Positions 42,562 to 51,177 are shown, numbered from the stretch's first letter. The stretch: DNA of 64,000 bases from Pseudomonas moorei (GCF_008801475.1 NZ_VZPP01000009.1:62001-126000); one strand, 5' to 3'. Notes: generated by a model from the sequence alone, not told the origin. A program made the numbers and translations.

Positions 42562-43719
42562 TTACTCCCCTTTACCGCCAGCGGCTTTATTAGCTGCCTG
42601 AGCGGGTGCCGGGTTCTTTGCGCCAACGTTGGTCGCTTCACTGGCTTTGACTTCGATGCCAGGTTTGACGAATTGCAGTCCTTCGGTGATCAACCGATCG
42701 CCAGCCTTCAGGCCGTCTTCGATCAGCCACTGGTTGCCGACGGTGCGGCTGGCCTTGAGCTGGCGCAGTTCGACCTTGTTGTCGGGACCTACGACCAGTG
42801 CGGTCGGGCTGCCTTTGAGGTCGCGGGTCACGCCCTGCTGCGGAGCCAGAATCGCCGCGCTGTTCACGCCGGCCTGCAGCTGGGCATGCACGAACATGCC
42901 CGGCAGCAGCGTATGGTCAGGGTTGGGGAACACCGCGCGCAGGGTCACGGAGCCGGTGGTCTGGTCTACCGAGACCTCGGAGAATTCCAGCTTGCCGTCC
43001 AGTTTGTACTGGCTGCCGTCCTCGAGGGTCAGCTTGACCTTGGCGGCGTTGTCGCCAGCCTTTTGCAGGCGACCGCTTTCCAGTTCGCGGCGCAGTTCAA
43101 GCAGCTCGACCGAGGACTGGGTCACATCGACATAGATCGGGTCCAGTTGCTGAATCACGGCCATTGCTTCGACCTGGCCGTTGCTGACCAGCGCACCTTC
43201 GGTCACCGAAGAACGACCGATACGGCCGGTCAACGGCGCGTAGACCTTGGTGTAGCGCACATTGATCTGGGCGCTTTGCAGCGCGGCTTCCGATTGCAGG
43301 CGGTTGGCCACGGCGGTGTCGTATTCCTGACGGCTCACGGCCTGCTCATCGACCAGTTGCTTGTAGCGGTCGGAGATCGATTTGGTCGAACGCAGGTTGG
43401 CTTCGGCACTTTTGAGCGTCGCTTCATAGACCGACGGATCGATCTGATACAGCTGCTGGCCGGCTTTGACATCGGCGCCTTCCTTGAACAGGCGCTTGAG
43501 AATGATGCCGTTGACCTGGGGACGGACTTCAGCGATGCGGAACGCACTGGTGCGGCCCGGCAGTTCGGACGTCAACGTAAACGTTTGCGGTTGCAGGGTA
43601 ACGACGCCGACCTGAGGCGGTGGTGCGGCCGGGGCTGCCTCTTCCTTTTTACATCCGCTGAGCAGCGATGCCAGGGCGACGGCGGCGACCAGAGCGGTAA
43701 CAGCTGGCTTGAATTGCAT
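42562..43719 (-). CDS. ttgA: Periplasmic membrane-fusion protein TtgA/EmhA
   Basis: The adaptor joining TtgB to TtgC. ATG 43719 (MQFKPAVTALVAAVALASLLSGCKK) is chosen since it starts a lipoprotein signal with lipobox LLSGC (Cys23). The frame also opens 12 codons earlier, inside the operator side. The 385 residues match TtgA (384). The lipoyl halves are PGRTSAFRIAEVRPQVNGIILKRLFKEGADVKAGQQLYQIDPS and TKVYAPLTGRIGRSSVTEGALV, separated by an alpha-hairpin. It is first in the operon, divergent from the TetR gene. Confidence 0.96.
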   Translation of the reverse strand: MQFKPAVTALVAAVALASLLSGCKKEEAAPAAPPPQVGVVTLQPQTFTLTSELPGRTSAFRIAEVRPQVNGIILKRLFKEGADVKAGQQLYQIDPSVYEATLKSAEANLRSTKSISDRYKQLVDEQAVSRQEYDTAVANRLQSEAALQSAQINVRYTKVYAPLTGRIGRSSVTEGALVSNGQVEAMAVIQQLDPIYVDVTQSSVELLELRRELESGRLQKAGDNAAKVKLTLEDGSQYKLDGKLEFSEVSVDQTTGSVTLRAVFPNPDHTLLPGMFVHAQLQAGVNSAAILAPQQGVTRDLKGSPTALVVGPDNKVELRQLKASRTVGNQWLIEDGLKAGDRLITEGLQFVKPGIEVKASEATNVGAKNPAPAQAANKAAGGKGE

Positions 43720-43810
43720 GAAAATCCTCGGGTCAGGCGCGCAATACACGCACAAGAAAAGATGGAAGGTTAAAAAATGGGTGCCGGGTGGATAAGTAGC
43801 TTGCTAAGGA

Positions 43811-43840
43811 ATATACTTACATTCATGGTTGTTTGTAAAC
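43811..43840. promoter_or_regulatory. TtgR/EmhR operator
   Basis: The stretch contains the inverted repeat TTACA...TGTAA (43817-43838) and, read on the minus strand, follows the P. putida ttgA operator (TTTACAAACAACCATGAA...) almost base for base as I remember it. It lies between ttgA and ttgR and should overlap both promoters. Confidence 0.88.
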
Positions 43841-43986
43841 ACCTTGGCACTGTACCCACACCGTTACAGAAGCCGCTTAAAGGTCCGAATTGTTGGTCCG
43901 GGGACGACACCCGAAAGGGCTCGTCCCCCTTTTATTCAGCTGATACTCAAACATCGCTGAAGCATCCTGATTGAGGTTGTACTGCC

Positions 43987-44619
43987 ATGGTCCGTCGTAC
44001 CAAAGAGGAAGCTCAAGAAACGCGCAGCCAGATACTCGAAGCGGCCGAAAAAGCCTTTTTTGAAAGGGGCGTGGCGCGCACGACGCTGGCCGACATCGCG
44101 ACCCTGGCCGGCGTCACGCGCGGGGCTATCTATTGGCATTTCAGCAACAAGGCGGACCTGGTTCAGGCCATGCTCGATACCTTGCAGGAGCCACTGGACG
44201 AAATGGCCAAAGCCAGCGAAAACGAGGACGAACCTGATCCGCTGGGCTGCATGCGCAAACTGTTGATTCATTTGTTCCATCAAATTGCACTGGACCCGAA
44301 AACCCGGCGCATCAACGAAATTCTGTTTCATAAGTGCGAATTCACCGACGAAATGTGCGACCTGCGTCAGCAGCGCGTGTCAGCCATCCTCGACTGCAAT
44401 GTGCGGATCGGCCTGGCGCTGAGCAATGCAGTGAATCGTGGGCAGTTGCCGGAAAACCTCGACACCGCCCGGGCGGCCATCAGTTTGCACGCCTATATCG
44501 ATGGCATCCTGTATCAGTGGCTATTGGCCCCCGACAGCTTCGAACTGCACACCGAAGCCGAGCGCTGGGTCGATACAGGGTTGGACATGCTGCGCCTGAG
44601 CCCCAGCCTGCGTAAGTGA
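43987..44619 (+). CDS. ttgR: TetR-family repressor TtgR/EmhR
   Basis: 210 residues, identical in length to P. putida TtgR. The DNA-binding N-terminus has ARTTLADIATLAGVTRGAIYWHFSNKADLVQAML, the helix-turn-helix of the AcrR/TtgR group. The C-terminal ligand domain has RINEILFHKCEFTDEMCDLRQQR and SLHAYIDGILYQWLL. TtgR releases its operator when antibiotics or plant flavonoids bind. It is divergent from ttgABC, with the operator between. Confidence 0.96.
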   Translation: MVRRTKEEAQETRSQILEAAEKAFFERGVARTTLADIATLAGVTRGAIYWHFSNKADLVQAMLDTLQEPLDEMAKASENEDEPDPLGCMRKLLIHLFHQIALDPKTRRINEILFHKCEFTDEMCDLRQQRVSAILDCNVRIGLALSNAVNRGQLPENLDTARAAISLHAYIDGILYQWLLAPDSFELHTEAERWVDTGLDMLRLSPSLRK

Positions 44620-44824
44620 AACAAAATGCTTAATCGGTTCCGCGTGTGTCAACCGCTGAAGCGGTAGATGAACAGTTATTCACGCGCTTTGCCGTAATGG
44701 GGAGCTTTTATATACGTACGTACGCCCGGATGACAGGTAGTGAGCTACGTAATTTGTAGGAATTTTGTGTAGATTCTGTGGGCGGTGTGGGCACTTGGCA
44801 TAAATCCCAAGCAAAACACCGCAC

Positions 44825-44850
44825 TCTGTAGGAGTGAGCCTGCTCGCGAT
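44825..44850. repeat. Single REP unit
   Basis: ctgtaggagtgagcctgctcgcga is one REP copy, 200 bp after ttgR. Before it, a TACGTACGTA palindrome at 44713-44722 is the only other structure in 44620-44824. Confidence 0.65.
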
Positions 44851-44918
44851 GGCAGTGGGTCAATCGACCGAAAATTGACGGTGATCACCGACCTCAGACT
44901 GTCGTTCAGCTAATGGGT

Positions 44919-44988
44919 AATTGCACGGACTTGCCCACCCATTTGCATTCGACCTGACCAGTCATTTGCATCGGATTTGACCAGCACG
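44919..44988. mobile_element. Left terminal repeat array, IS21-like end (remnant)
   Basis: About 70 bp built from imperfect 22-23-bp units of the form TTTGCAT-CGGACCTGACCAGTCA. The inner 20 bases at 44969-44988 and a 23-bp unit at 44942-44964 recur in inverted orientation at 50233-50252 and 50279-50301. Multiple tandem terminal repeats are typical of IS21-family ends. No istA/istB coding sequence is present. Confidence 0.6.
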
Positions 44989-45535
44989 ATGCGTGGATGT
45001 GAGCGGCAGAGATCGACCCAAAGCGGAAGTGGCCGGCTTGGGAAGCAGACATTCAAGGTCTGACATAGCCCACTGCTACGCGGCCTCGTCGCCCGGCGTC
45101 CATGTTGATCGATACGTTAATCCCAGGCTTTAGATGCACCTAAGTGTCAGCGAAAAATCTTCCCTCGATTCCGCAACCCCAAATTCTCCAATCGCAGCGT
45201 GGCTCTGAAGCTGACGCGCGGAAGCAGGACGCGCCGATCAGGCTCCTCCGTGAGGAGGCACGAGCAGTTAGTTCAGTCGTAGCAGTGCTAGTGAAACCGG
45301 CGGTCCGAGCGGTATAAATTTAATGAAAATTACTAATCTGCCGCCCGGACATCGCGATGGAATTCGTGCGATTTCGCAACATGACTCATTTTTTTGATCT
45401 GGCGCAAAGTATTTACCGTCTCTGGGCGTACATTTTTCAATAATGTTTCGTAGACACGCAGGAAATTGGGGCCTTTACGTTTGTCAGTGTGTTTTTGATA
45501 TTTTTTTGTCTTTTTCATGCTTTCAAGGGAGTCCC
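44989..45535. other. Gene-free stretch inside the IS-bounded segment
   Basis: 547 bp. The first 300 bp look like degraded coding or insertion-associated DNA with no intact frame. The last 200 bp are AT-rich and include the promoter region of the binding-protein gene. An 87-codon minus-strand frame at 45333-45596 runs into that gene and is not credible. Confidence 0.45.
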
Positions 45536-46429
45536 ATGAAAACCTCATATTTCGTAGCTGCGACAATCCTCGCCGCAGGCTTGTCTGCCATCGCATCTCA
45601 CGCTAACTCGCAGACACTCGAGAAAGTTGCCGATAGTAATAAAATCACAGTGTCTTACCGCGAGGCATCGGTACCTTTCAGCTACTTGATCAGTCCCACC
45701 AAAGCCGTGGGTTTCTCAGTCGATTTAACCGATGCCATCGTTGATGATGTGCGCAGGAAGCTCGAGAAGCCGAACTTGGAAGTGGCTTACATTCCTGTGT
45801 CTTCGCAAACCCGCATTCCGTTGCTGGTCAACGGCACCTACGATCTGGAGTGCGGTTCCACCACCAACAACGCTGCGCGTGGCAAGGACGTGGCTTTTGC
45901 AATTAGCCATTTCTACACCGGCACGCGTCTTCTGACTAAGAAGACCTCCGGCATAAAGAACTACGCCGATCTCGCAAAGAAGACTGTCGCCAGCACCGTC
46001 GGCAGCACGAACGAGAAGGTCCTCCGCCAATACAGTGCCGACAACAATCTGGACGTACAGGTCGTCTTGGGCAAAGACTATGACGACGCCTTGGCGCTGG
46101 TTGAAGATGATCGTGCCGTGGCGTTTGCCATGGACGATATTCTGCTGTTTGGCCTCATGGCAAACTCCAAAAATCCCGATTCGCTCGAAGTCGTGGGTGA
46201 TGCGCTGCAAGTCGAACCCTACGGCTGCATGCTTCGCAAAGATGATCCTGAATTCAAGGAATTGGTCGATGGCACCATAACCCGTCTCATGAAGTCGGGC
46301 GAATTCGCAAGGCTATACACCAAGTGGTTTCAATCACCGATTCCTCCAAAAGGAATGAATCTGAACATGCCGATGAGCGAACAGCTCAAAGCCAATCTCG
46401 AGGCGCGCAGTGATAAACCAGCGCTGTAA
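45536..46429 (+). CDS. Orphan periplasmic amino acid-binding protein (glutamate/aspartate type)
   Basis: 297 residues. ATG 45536 follows AAGGGAG and begins a signal peptide (MKTSYFVAATILAAGLSAIASHANS). The mature protein is a type II periplasmic binding protein of the GltI/DEBP group: ITVSYREASVPFSYL, GFSVDLTDAIVDDVRRKL, LECGSTTNNAARGKDVAFAISHFYTGTRLL with the substrate arginine, and a lobe with VASTVGSTNEK. No permease or ATPase gene is nearby, so it either feeds a transporter encoded elsewhere or acts as a sensor partner. Its codon use is less GC-biased than core genes. Confidence 0.9.
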   Translation: MKTSYFVAATILAAGLSAIASHANSQTLEKVADSNKITVSYREASVPFSYLISPTKAVGFSVDLTDAIVDDVRRKLEKPNLEVAYIPVSSQTRIPLLVNGTYDLECGSTTNNAARGKDVAFAISHFYTGTRLLTKKTSGIKNYADLAKKTVASTVGSTNEKVLRQYSADNNLDVQVVLGKDYDDALALVEDDRAVAFAMDDILLFGLMANSKNPDSLEVVGDALQVEPYGCMLRKDDPEFKELVDGTITRLMKSGEFARLYTKWFQSPIPPKGMNLNMPMSEQLKANLEARSDKPAL

Positions 46430-46582
46430 TGCTTGAGTGGGTGCGAGCGTCTTCTTTGAAGCGAAAGGACCAAGGTCCGGAATTGGCCGATTATTGCCTA
46501 TGTTCAAGGCCGGCAATCGGCTGAGCGGTCATTAAGAGTATTTACAGAACGTGGCGCGATTCAGTTCATGGCGTTTGCCAGC

Positions 46583-47974
46583 TCAAGTTCGGACAGCAAC
46601 GACTCGGGCAAAGCTTGCAATGCTTGCAATGGTTGCGAATGCGACTGCCCCCCATAGCGCGAACGTTGCTCCGTGCTCGCTCGATAACATGAAGCAATAA
46701 GCAACCAGCGCTGCACCAGTTGCCTGTCCAACCAACCTTGACGTAGCAACCATGCCGCTTGCACTGCCGGCACGTGTCGGTGGCGCGCTACCCATAAAAC
46801 CTTTGAGGTTAGGTGCTTGGAAAAAACCAAACCCAATGCCTGACATGCCCATGCGCCAGCCTATATTCAAAGTCGACGGATCATCAGGCATAAGTACTAG
46901 AGCTACCAACCCAAGGGCCAGTATCGAAAGACCGACTCCACCTAGTGCGCCGGGAGAATAGTGATCACTCAAACGACCGGCAATTGGGGCCATTATCGCT
47001 ACCATGACAGCCCATGGCGTCAATAAGAAACCCGCCTCTACTGGCGATTTGCCAAGCGTCACAAAGAAATAAAACGGCAAGGCTACGAACGCCAGCCCTT
47101 GTGCTGCGAAGGTACATACGGACGTCACGACAGAAAGCGCAAACATGGGTCGACGGAGCAAATCAATCGGCAGCATGGGCGCCTTATGACCTGCCTGCCG
47201 ATGTATGAGCAGTGCGAAGAACAAGGCCGTGCCCGCCAATTCCATTGCAAGGGTAGTGAATTTTTCCTGGTGGGCTGCATCGCCGAACAACAAAATCAAA
47301 AAGCTGAACGCGACTATGTTGTAGAGGGCAGTCAGACCATCAAACTTGTGGGTCGCCCGGCGGGTATCAGGCAATACTTTGCGCCCCAGGAAAAGTGCGA
47401 CCAGGCCGAGTGGAACGTTGATTGCGAATAACCACGACCAACTGGCGACTGACAAAATAAGGGATGACATGGTCGGTCCGATCGCAAAAGCGACTGCAAC
47501 CACCAAGGCGTTGGTCCCATAACCACGTCCTAGCATACGCGTCGGGTAAATGGCTTTAAGCATGGCTGTATTCACACCCATAACGGCGCTAGCGCCAATT
47601 CCTTGTAACAGCCGAGCTATGACCAGTGAAGGCAATGACCACGCCAGCGCACAGGCAAGTGATGCCAATGTGAATAAGAACAGTCCGAAAATCAGAACCC
47701 GCCGGTAAGAGATGATTTCACCCAATGCAGCGAACGGGAGGAGCGTTGCGACCATCGCTAACTGATAGACGTTGATGATCCAAACCGATGATGCAGGTGT
47801 TGTGTGCAATTGAGTCGCTATTGCAGGTAAAGCGACATTGGCTATTGCGGTGTCGAGTGATGCCATGGCGACACCGATCGCCAACGAAAATATCGCGAGG
47901 CGACGGGCGTTTTCGGGCAACCCATCGGGCTGAGAAGTGGCGGTCTCTGCATCCATTGTTGTTTGTCTGGACAT
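46583..47974 (-). CDS. MFS drug-type exporter (DHA2, EmrB/QacA/SmvA-like)
   Basis: 463 residues with about 14 predicted membrane helices. ASLDTAIANVALPAIATQL in helix 1 and the WIINVYQLAMVATLLPFAALGEIISYRRVLIFGLF stretch are the DHA2 signatures; ARLLQGIGASAVMGVNTAMLKAIYP is helix 4 with motif C-like glycines. It probably exports toxic compounds by H+ antiport. Its neighbours in the segment are unrelated functionally. It ends 150 bp from the convergent binding-protein gene and shows weaker GC3 bias than core genes. Confidence 0.9.
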   Translation of the reverse strand: MSRQTTMDAETATSQPDGLPENARRLAIFSLAIGVAMASLDTAIANVALPAIATQLHTTPASSVWIINVYQLAMVATLLPFAALGEIISYRRVLIFGLFLFTLASLACALAWSLPSLVIARLLQGIGASAVMGVNTAMLKAIYPTRMLGRGYGTNALVVAVAFAIGPTMSSLILSVASWSWLFAINVPLGLVALFLGRKVLPDTRRATHKFDGLTALYNIVAFSFLILLFGDAAHQEKFTTLAMELAGTALFFALLIHRQAGHKAPMLPIDLLRRPMFALSVVTSVCTFAAQGLAFVALPFYFFVTLGKSPVEAGFLLTPWAVMVAIMAPIAGRLSDHYSPGALGGVGLSILALGLVALVLMPDDPSTLNIGWRMGMSGIGFGFFQAPNLKGFMGSAPPTRAGSASGMVATSRLVGQATGAALVAYCFMLSSEHGATFALWGAVAFATIASIASFARVVAVRT

Positions 47975-48129
47975 GCTGGCTCCTAGATGTTGAGGAGGTT
48001 TCTTCTATCAAGTTTGCTTCGTTGGTATTGCTCACTTGGTGGTGCTTAGGTGTGAAGCAATCTTCCGCCGCTTGTTTGATAGCGTCCAAGACCGATATGC
48101 AATCCTTTATATAGGTCCATCCTATGGAT

Positions 48130-48286
48130 AAATGTCGTTTCGTGCTCACATGGTCGATGGTCGAAACGTGAAGCGGGGCGGATGAGTTCATGGCCGGAGC
48201 GCGCTCGGCCGTGGTGGTCGCTGCCTGTGCCGCGACGCCGAGGGTGACACGCCGACTGCGAGCCCTAGCCGTTTCAGCGTGTTCAT
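48130..48286 (-). pseudogene. Truncated, frameshifted 5' end of a secreted-protein gene
   Basis: ATG 48286 has AAGGAAGG upstream and begins MNTLKRLGLAVG. The natural continuation VTLGVAAQAATTTAERAPAMNSS, a signal peptide with an AQA cleavage site, lies in the next frame, so one frameshift has broken it. The reading then dissolves near 48130, where GC drops and the MFS leader begins. It stands 60 bp behind the SDR gene and was probably cotranscribed with it before being cut off. The other DNA at 47975-48129 shows no gene. Confidence 0.7.
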
Positions 48287-48345
48287 TGAATGGCCTTCCT
48301 TAAGCCGGTTAACGGGGCGGCTTTTGCAGCCGCCCGATAGAGTCA

Positions 48346-49098
48346 TCAGACTTGTGCCTGGCCGCCGTCGACGAACAACTCAATGCCGTTGACGAAACTG
48401 GCATCATCCGACGCCAGGAATAGAGCGGCGCTGGCAATTTCTTGCGCTTCACCCACACGACCCATGGGGATCTGCGAGGCCAGATAGTCCAGCAACCCCT
48501 GCTGCTGAGCGGCATCCGGGCCAGCCAGATCGACCAGGCCAGGGGTGCGCGTCGCACCGGGGCTGATGGTGTTGACCCGCACGTGGCGATCTTTCAGGTC
48601 GAGTATCCAGTTGCGAGCAAACGACCGTACGGCAGCCTTGGAGGCGGCGTAAACGCTGAACGCGGCGGTACCGGAGCTGCCAGCGGTTGAACCGGTGAGA
48701 ATCACCGAAGCGTTTTTGGCAAGCAGCGGCAAGGCTTTTTGTACCGTGAACAGCACCCCTTTGACGTTGCGGTCGAAGGTGTCGTCGTAGTGCTGTTCGG
48801 TGATTTCTCCGAGCGCCAGCATCGAACCGCCACCGGCGTTGGCGAAGAGCACGTCGATACGACCGTGGGCAGCGCCGATCTGGCTGTAAAGCGCGTCGAG
48901 TTGGTCAAGCCGGGTGGAGTCGACCTGCACGCCGGTGGCGTTGCCGACTGCGGCTACCGCGGCGTCCAATTCAACCTGGCGGCGACCGGTGATGTACACG
49001 TGGGCACCTTCTTCAGCGAAGCGTTTCGCAGTAGCCAGGCCGATACCGGTGGTGCCGCCGGTAACCAGTGCAATTTTGCCTTTGAGTTTGTCAGTCAT
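48346..49098 (-). CDS. SDR-family oxidoreductase (classical)
   Basis: A soluble NAD(P)-dependent dehydrogenase of 250 residues. TGGTTGIG near residue 14 binds the cofactor; TGRR after strand 2 suggests NADPH; NAGGG near 90, the catalytic Ser in LTGSTAGSSG near 140, and YAASKAA (Tyr-x3-Lys near 155) complete the classical set. VNTISPGATRTPGL follows. The substrate is unknown. It is divergent from the LysR gene at 49208, a likely regulator, and the relic at 48286 is downstream on the same strand. Confidence 0.93.
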   Translation of the reverse strand: MTDKLKGKIALVTGGTTGIGLATAKRFAEEGAHVYITGRRQVELDAAVAAVGNATGVQVDSTRLDQLDALYSQIGAAHGRIDVLFANAGGGSMLALGEITEQHYDDTFDRNVKGVLFTVQKALPLLAKNASVILTGSTAGSSGTAAFSVYAASKAAVRSFARNWILDLKDRHVRVNTISPGATRTPGLVDLAGPDAAQQQGLLDYLASQIPMGRVGEAQEIASAALFLASDDASFVNGIELFVDGGQAQV

Positions 49099-49207
49099 GG
49101 TGTTTCTCCCGTTTTTCGGTTGAGTAAGTTGCGGTGTGGGAGAAGCATATCGACGGCGGTTTCATTTCAAAATAGAATTGTCTGAAACCTATCGTTGCAG
49201 AAATGAA

Positions 49208-50122
49208 ATGAGCAAACTTCCGGATTTTGAAGGGTTGGCCATGTTTGCCAAAGTGGCCGAAGAGGGTTCGTTCGCCGCCGCAGCGCGTGTCATGAGTGTT
49301 TCGGTGCCCACCGTATCGCGGTCCGTGGCCCGGCTGGAGGAGCGATTGGGCGGGCGATTGTTCAATCGCACCTCACGGCAGCTGGCGCTTACCGAGTTTG
49401 GTGCGAGCATGGCGGCGAAAGCAGGGGAGATCTATCGGCAGGCCGAAGAGGTCGAGAGCGAGGCCCAGGAATTAGCGATTCAACCCCGTGGCCAGGTTCG
49501 ACTGGCCATACCCATGTCGTTCGGTTTGCGCTGGGTCGCGCCCCTGATGCCAGAATTGATGCGACGGTACCCTGAACTGTCTATCGATCTGCACCTTTCA
49601 GATGCGTCCGTTGACCTTATCGCCGACGGCTTTGATGCGGCGCTGCGCATTGCGGTTTTGCCCGACTCGTCTCTGGTGGCTCGCCGACTGTGTGCAGTCA
49701 CACAATACCTGGTCGCGTCTCCGGGCTATCTGGAAGCGCACGGTTGGCCCAAGCATCCGCGTGAGTTGGCCGCCCGGTCATGCCTCAGTTATGCATATCG
49801 GGCTCGCAGCCAGGTGTGGCGCTTTACCCATGAGAATGGGGTCGAGGAAGATGTGGTACCCAGCGGCCAACTGAGAGTAACCAATTCGGACGCTTTGCTG
49901 CCCGCCTTGCTTGAAGGGTTGGCTATCGCCGAACTCCCTGAATTCATCGCGAGTGAATACCTTGCCGATGGTCGATTGGTCGTGCTTTTGCCTGAGTGGA
50001 GCATGGCGCGGGGTGGGCTTTACTTCGTTACACCATCGGCACGCACCAGGTCGGTAAAGATCAAGGCGCTGTCGGATTTCTTTGCCGAGCACCTATCGGA
50101 ACCAGAGTGGCGCTGGTCGTGA
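49208..50122 (+). CDS. LysR-family transcriptional regulator
   Basis: 304 residues from ATG 49208 (MSKLPDFEGLAMFAKVAEEGSFAAAARVMSVSVPTVSRSVARLEERLGGRLFNRTSRQLALTEFG). It has a complete winged helix-turn-helix and a CrgA-like effector domain (RGQVRLAIPMSFGLRWVAPLMPELMRRYPELSIDLHLSD). It is divergent from the SDR gene across 109 bp. Its stop is about 110 bp from the right terminal repeat array. Confidence 0.92.
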   Translation: MSKLPDFEGLAMFAKVAEEGSFAAAARVMSVSVPTVSRSVARLEERLGGRLFNRTSRQLALTEFGASMAAKAGEIYRQAEEVESEAQELAIQPRGQVRLAIPMSFGLRWVAPLMPELMRRYPELSIDLHLSDASVDLIADGFDAALRIAVLPDSSLVARRLCAVTQYLVASPGYLEAHGWPKHPRELAARSCLSYAYRARSQVWRFTHENGVEEDVVPSGQLRVTNSDALLPALLEGLAIAELPEFIASEYLADGRLVVLLPEWSMARGGLYFVTPSARTRSVKIKALSDFFAEHLSEPEWRWS

Positions 50123-50232
50123 AAGGGTGGAGGTCAGGCCTGTGCTGAGGCACGGATCGGTTCCTGAATTGGTCCTGCTTGATACAAAGATCGACCGCTT
50201 CTGGCCGTTCTCTGCCGATCATGGTTGTAGCG

Positions 50233-50325
50233 CGTGCTGGTCAAATCCGATGAAATCGTCGGTCAGAACCAATGCAAGTGACTGGTCAGGTCGGATGCAA
50301 ACGGATAGTCAAATGGAGCGCAATT
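50233..50325. mobile_element. Right terminal repeat array, IS21-like end (remnant)
   Basis: Inverted counterpart of 44919-44988 with one extra unit. CGTGCTGGTCAAATCCGATG at 50233-50252 is the exact complement of 44969-44988, and TGACTGGTCAGGTCGGATGC at 50279-50298 matches the left unit with one change. The outer end CAATT also mirrors the left AATTG. Confidence 0.6.
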
Positions 50326-50333
50326 TCGCAGTG

Positions 50334-50363
50334 AAAAAAGCCGCGTTCGTACGCGGCTTTTTT
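50334..50363. terminator. Bidirectional terminator
   Basis: AAAAAAGCCGCGT-TCGT-ACGCGGCTTTTTT, 18 bp past the DUF3077-like stop codon. Confidence 0.93.
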
Positions 50364-50380
50364 ACGCCCATGAGCCGTTC

Positions 50381-50686
50381 CTATGGCGTTACCGTGCGCT
50401 CACGATCTGCCTCTCGATCCAGCACCTTCGCCACATCATCGATCACCGCTTTGCTCATCGCTGTCAGGTAATGGGCGGCCCAGGCGTGGCGGTCGGTGTC
50501 TTTGGCGTAGGCGGCGTCGACGGCGAGCTCCTTGACCAGGAAAAGCAGATTGGAGGCCTGGGCTAACGCGTCGGCGAGGGGCACGCCGCGGCTGACATGA
50601 AACAGCGCCTGGTTTGAGCAGTAGATGAAAGGGGTGAAGCCGATGGTTTTGAGTTCTGAGGGATCGATTGGATTGGTTTTAGCCAT
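50381..50686 (-). CDS. DUF3077-like small protein
   Basis: 101 residues from ATG 50686, with AGGAGC upstream. LFHVSRGVPLADALAQASNLLFLVKELAVDAAYAKDTDRHAWAAHYLTAMSKAVIDDVAKVL fits the DUF3077 pattern frequent in pseudomonads: soluble, all-helical, function unknown. DUF6124 is a similar alternative label. The gene is monocistronic, with a strong terminator behind it and a structured leader in front, which suggests control at the RNA level. Confidence 0.8.
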   Translation of the reverse strand: MAKTNPIDPSELKTIGFTPFIYCSNQALFHVSRGVPLADALAQASNLLFLVKELAVDAAYAKDTDRHAWAAHYLTAMSKAVIDDVAKVLDREADRERTVTP

Positions 50687-50708
50687 GGTGAAGCTCCTAA
50701 TTTGAAGG

Positions 50709-50809
50709 GCTGCCACATTCGTTTCCAAGCGAATGGGTGGCAGCTGTGCGCAGGTTGGAAAACCGGGAAATTAGGAAACCGGCACGCCCGAAGGCGTCCC
50801 GCGCACAGC
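50709..50809 (-). ncRNA. Structured 5' leader RNA of the DUF3077-like gene
   Basis: On the minus strand a 9-bp stem GCTGTGCGC/GCGCACAGC (50743-50751 with 50801-50809) closes a domain holding hairpin ACGCC-TTCG-GGCGT (50784-50797) and two GGTTT(T)CC boxes. A second long hairpin, GCTGCCAC-CC-ATTCG...CGAAT-GTGGCAGC (50709-50744), follows and ends 22 bases before the start codon. The two stems share two bases. This looks like a cis-regulatory RNA; I recall similar leaders before related Pseudomonas genes. Confidence 0.6.
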
Positions 50810-51123
50810 CGCCATGACTCAAGATCGTGACGGGCAAACTGTAGCGTTCAATTTCGACGGGTTTCCAAGCCCGATCGCTGAATGGGTCAGCGACGTCCGG
50901 AGACTATCCCGTCAAAGAAAAGCGCAACAAGGCACCAAAGTGCCCAAACGCAAGATTCGGAGTTTGCCTACAAGGTCCTACGGCGTCATCCGGTAATGCG
51001 ATTTCGTAATTAAACGAAACCAAACAAAAAGCGCACTGGCGCAAGAGGGGGCAGCGGCAAGGTGTCCGCTGTCCTGGGACTGAGGACACCTTGAGCATCC
51101 GGGTCGGGTCGCTGTCAAGGGCA
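50810..51123. other. Gene-free stretch upstream of the DUF3077-like leader
   Basis: Contains the putative promoter of the leader RNA. A 9-bp inverted repeat AAGGTGTCC...GGACACCTT lies at 51059-51092. A 60-codon plus-strand frame at 50814-50996 has no ribosome site and is not supported. Confidence 0.45.
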
Positions 51124-51125
51124 AC

Positions 51126-51158
51126 AAAAAGCCCCAACTCTTACAAGTCGGGGCTTTT
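51126..51158 (-). terminator. Terminator of the arsR-MFS-xenB operon
   Basis: On the minus strand AAAAGCCCC-G-ACT...AGT-T-GGGGCTTTTT, 20 bp after xenB. Confidence 0.9.
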
Positions 51159-51177
51159 GCGTTTCAGGCGCTGAGGC

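Noticed and set aside
45333..45596. 87-codon minus-strand frame
   Set aside because: It overlaps the start and signal peptide of the binding-protein gene, has no ribosome site and matches no family.
47718..48191. 157-codon minus-strand frame before the MFS gene
   Set aside because: It overlaps the MFS N-terminus in another frame; only its first part is meaningful, as the frameshifted tail of the signal-peptide relic.
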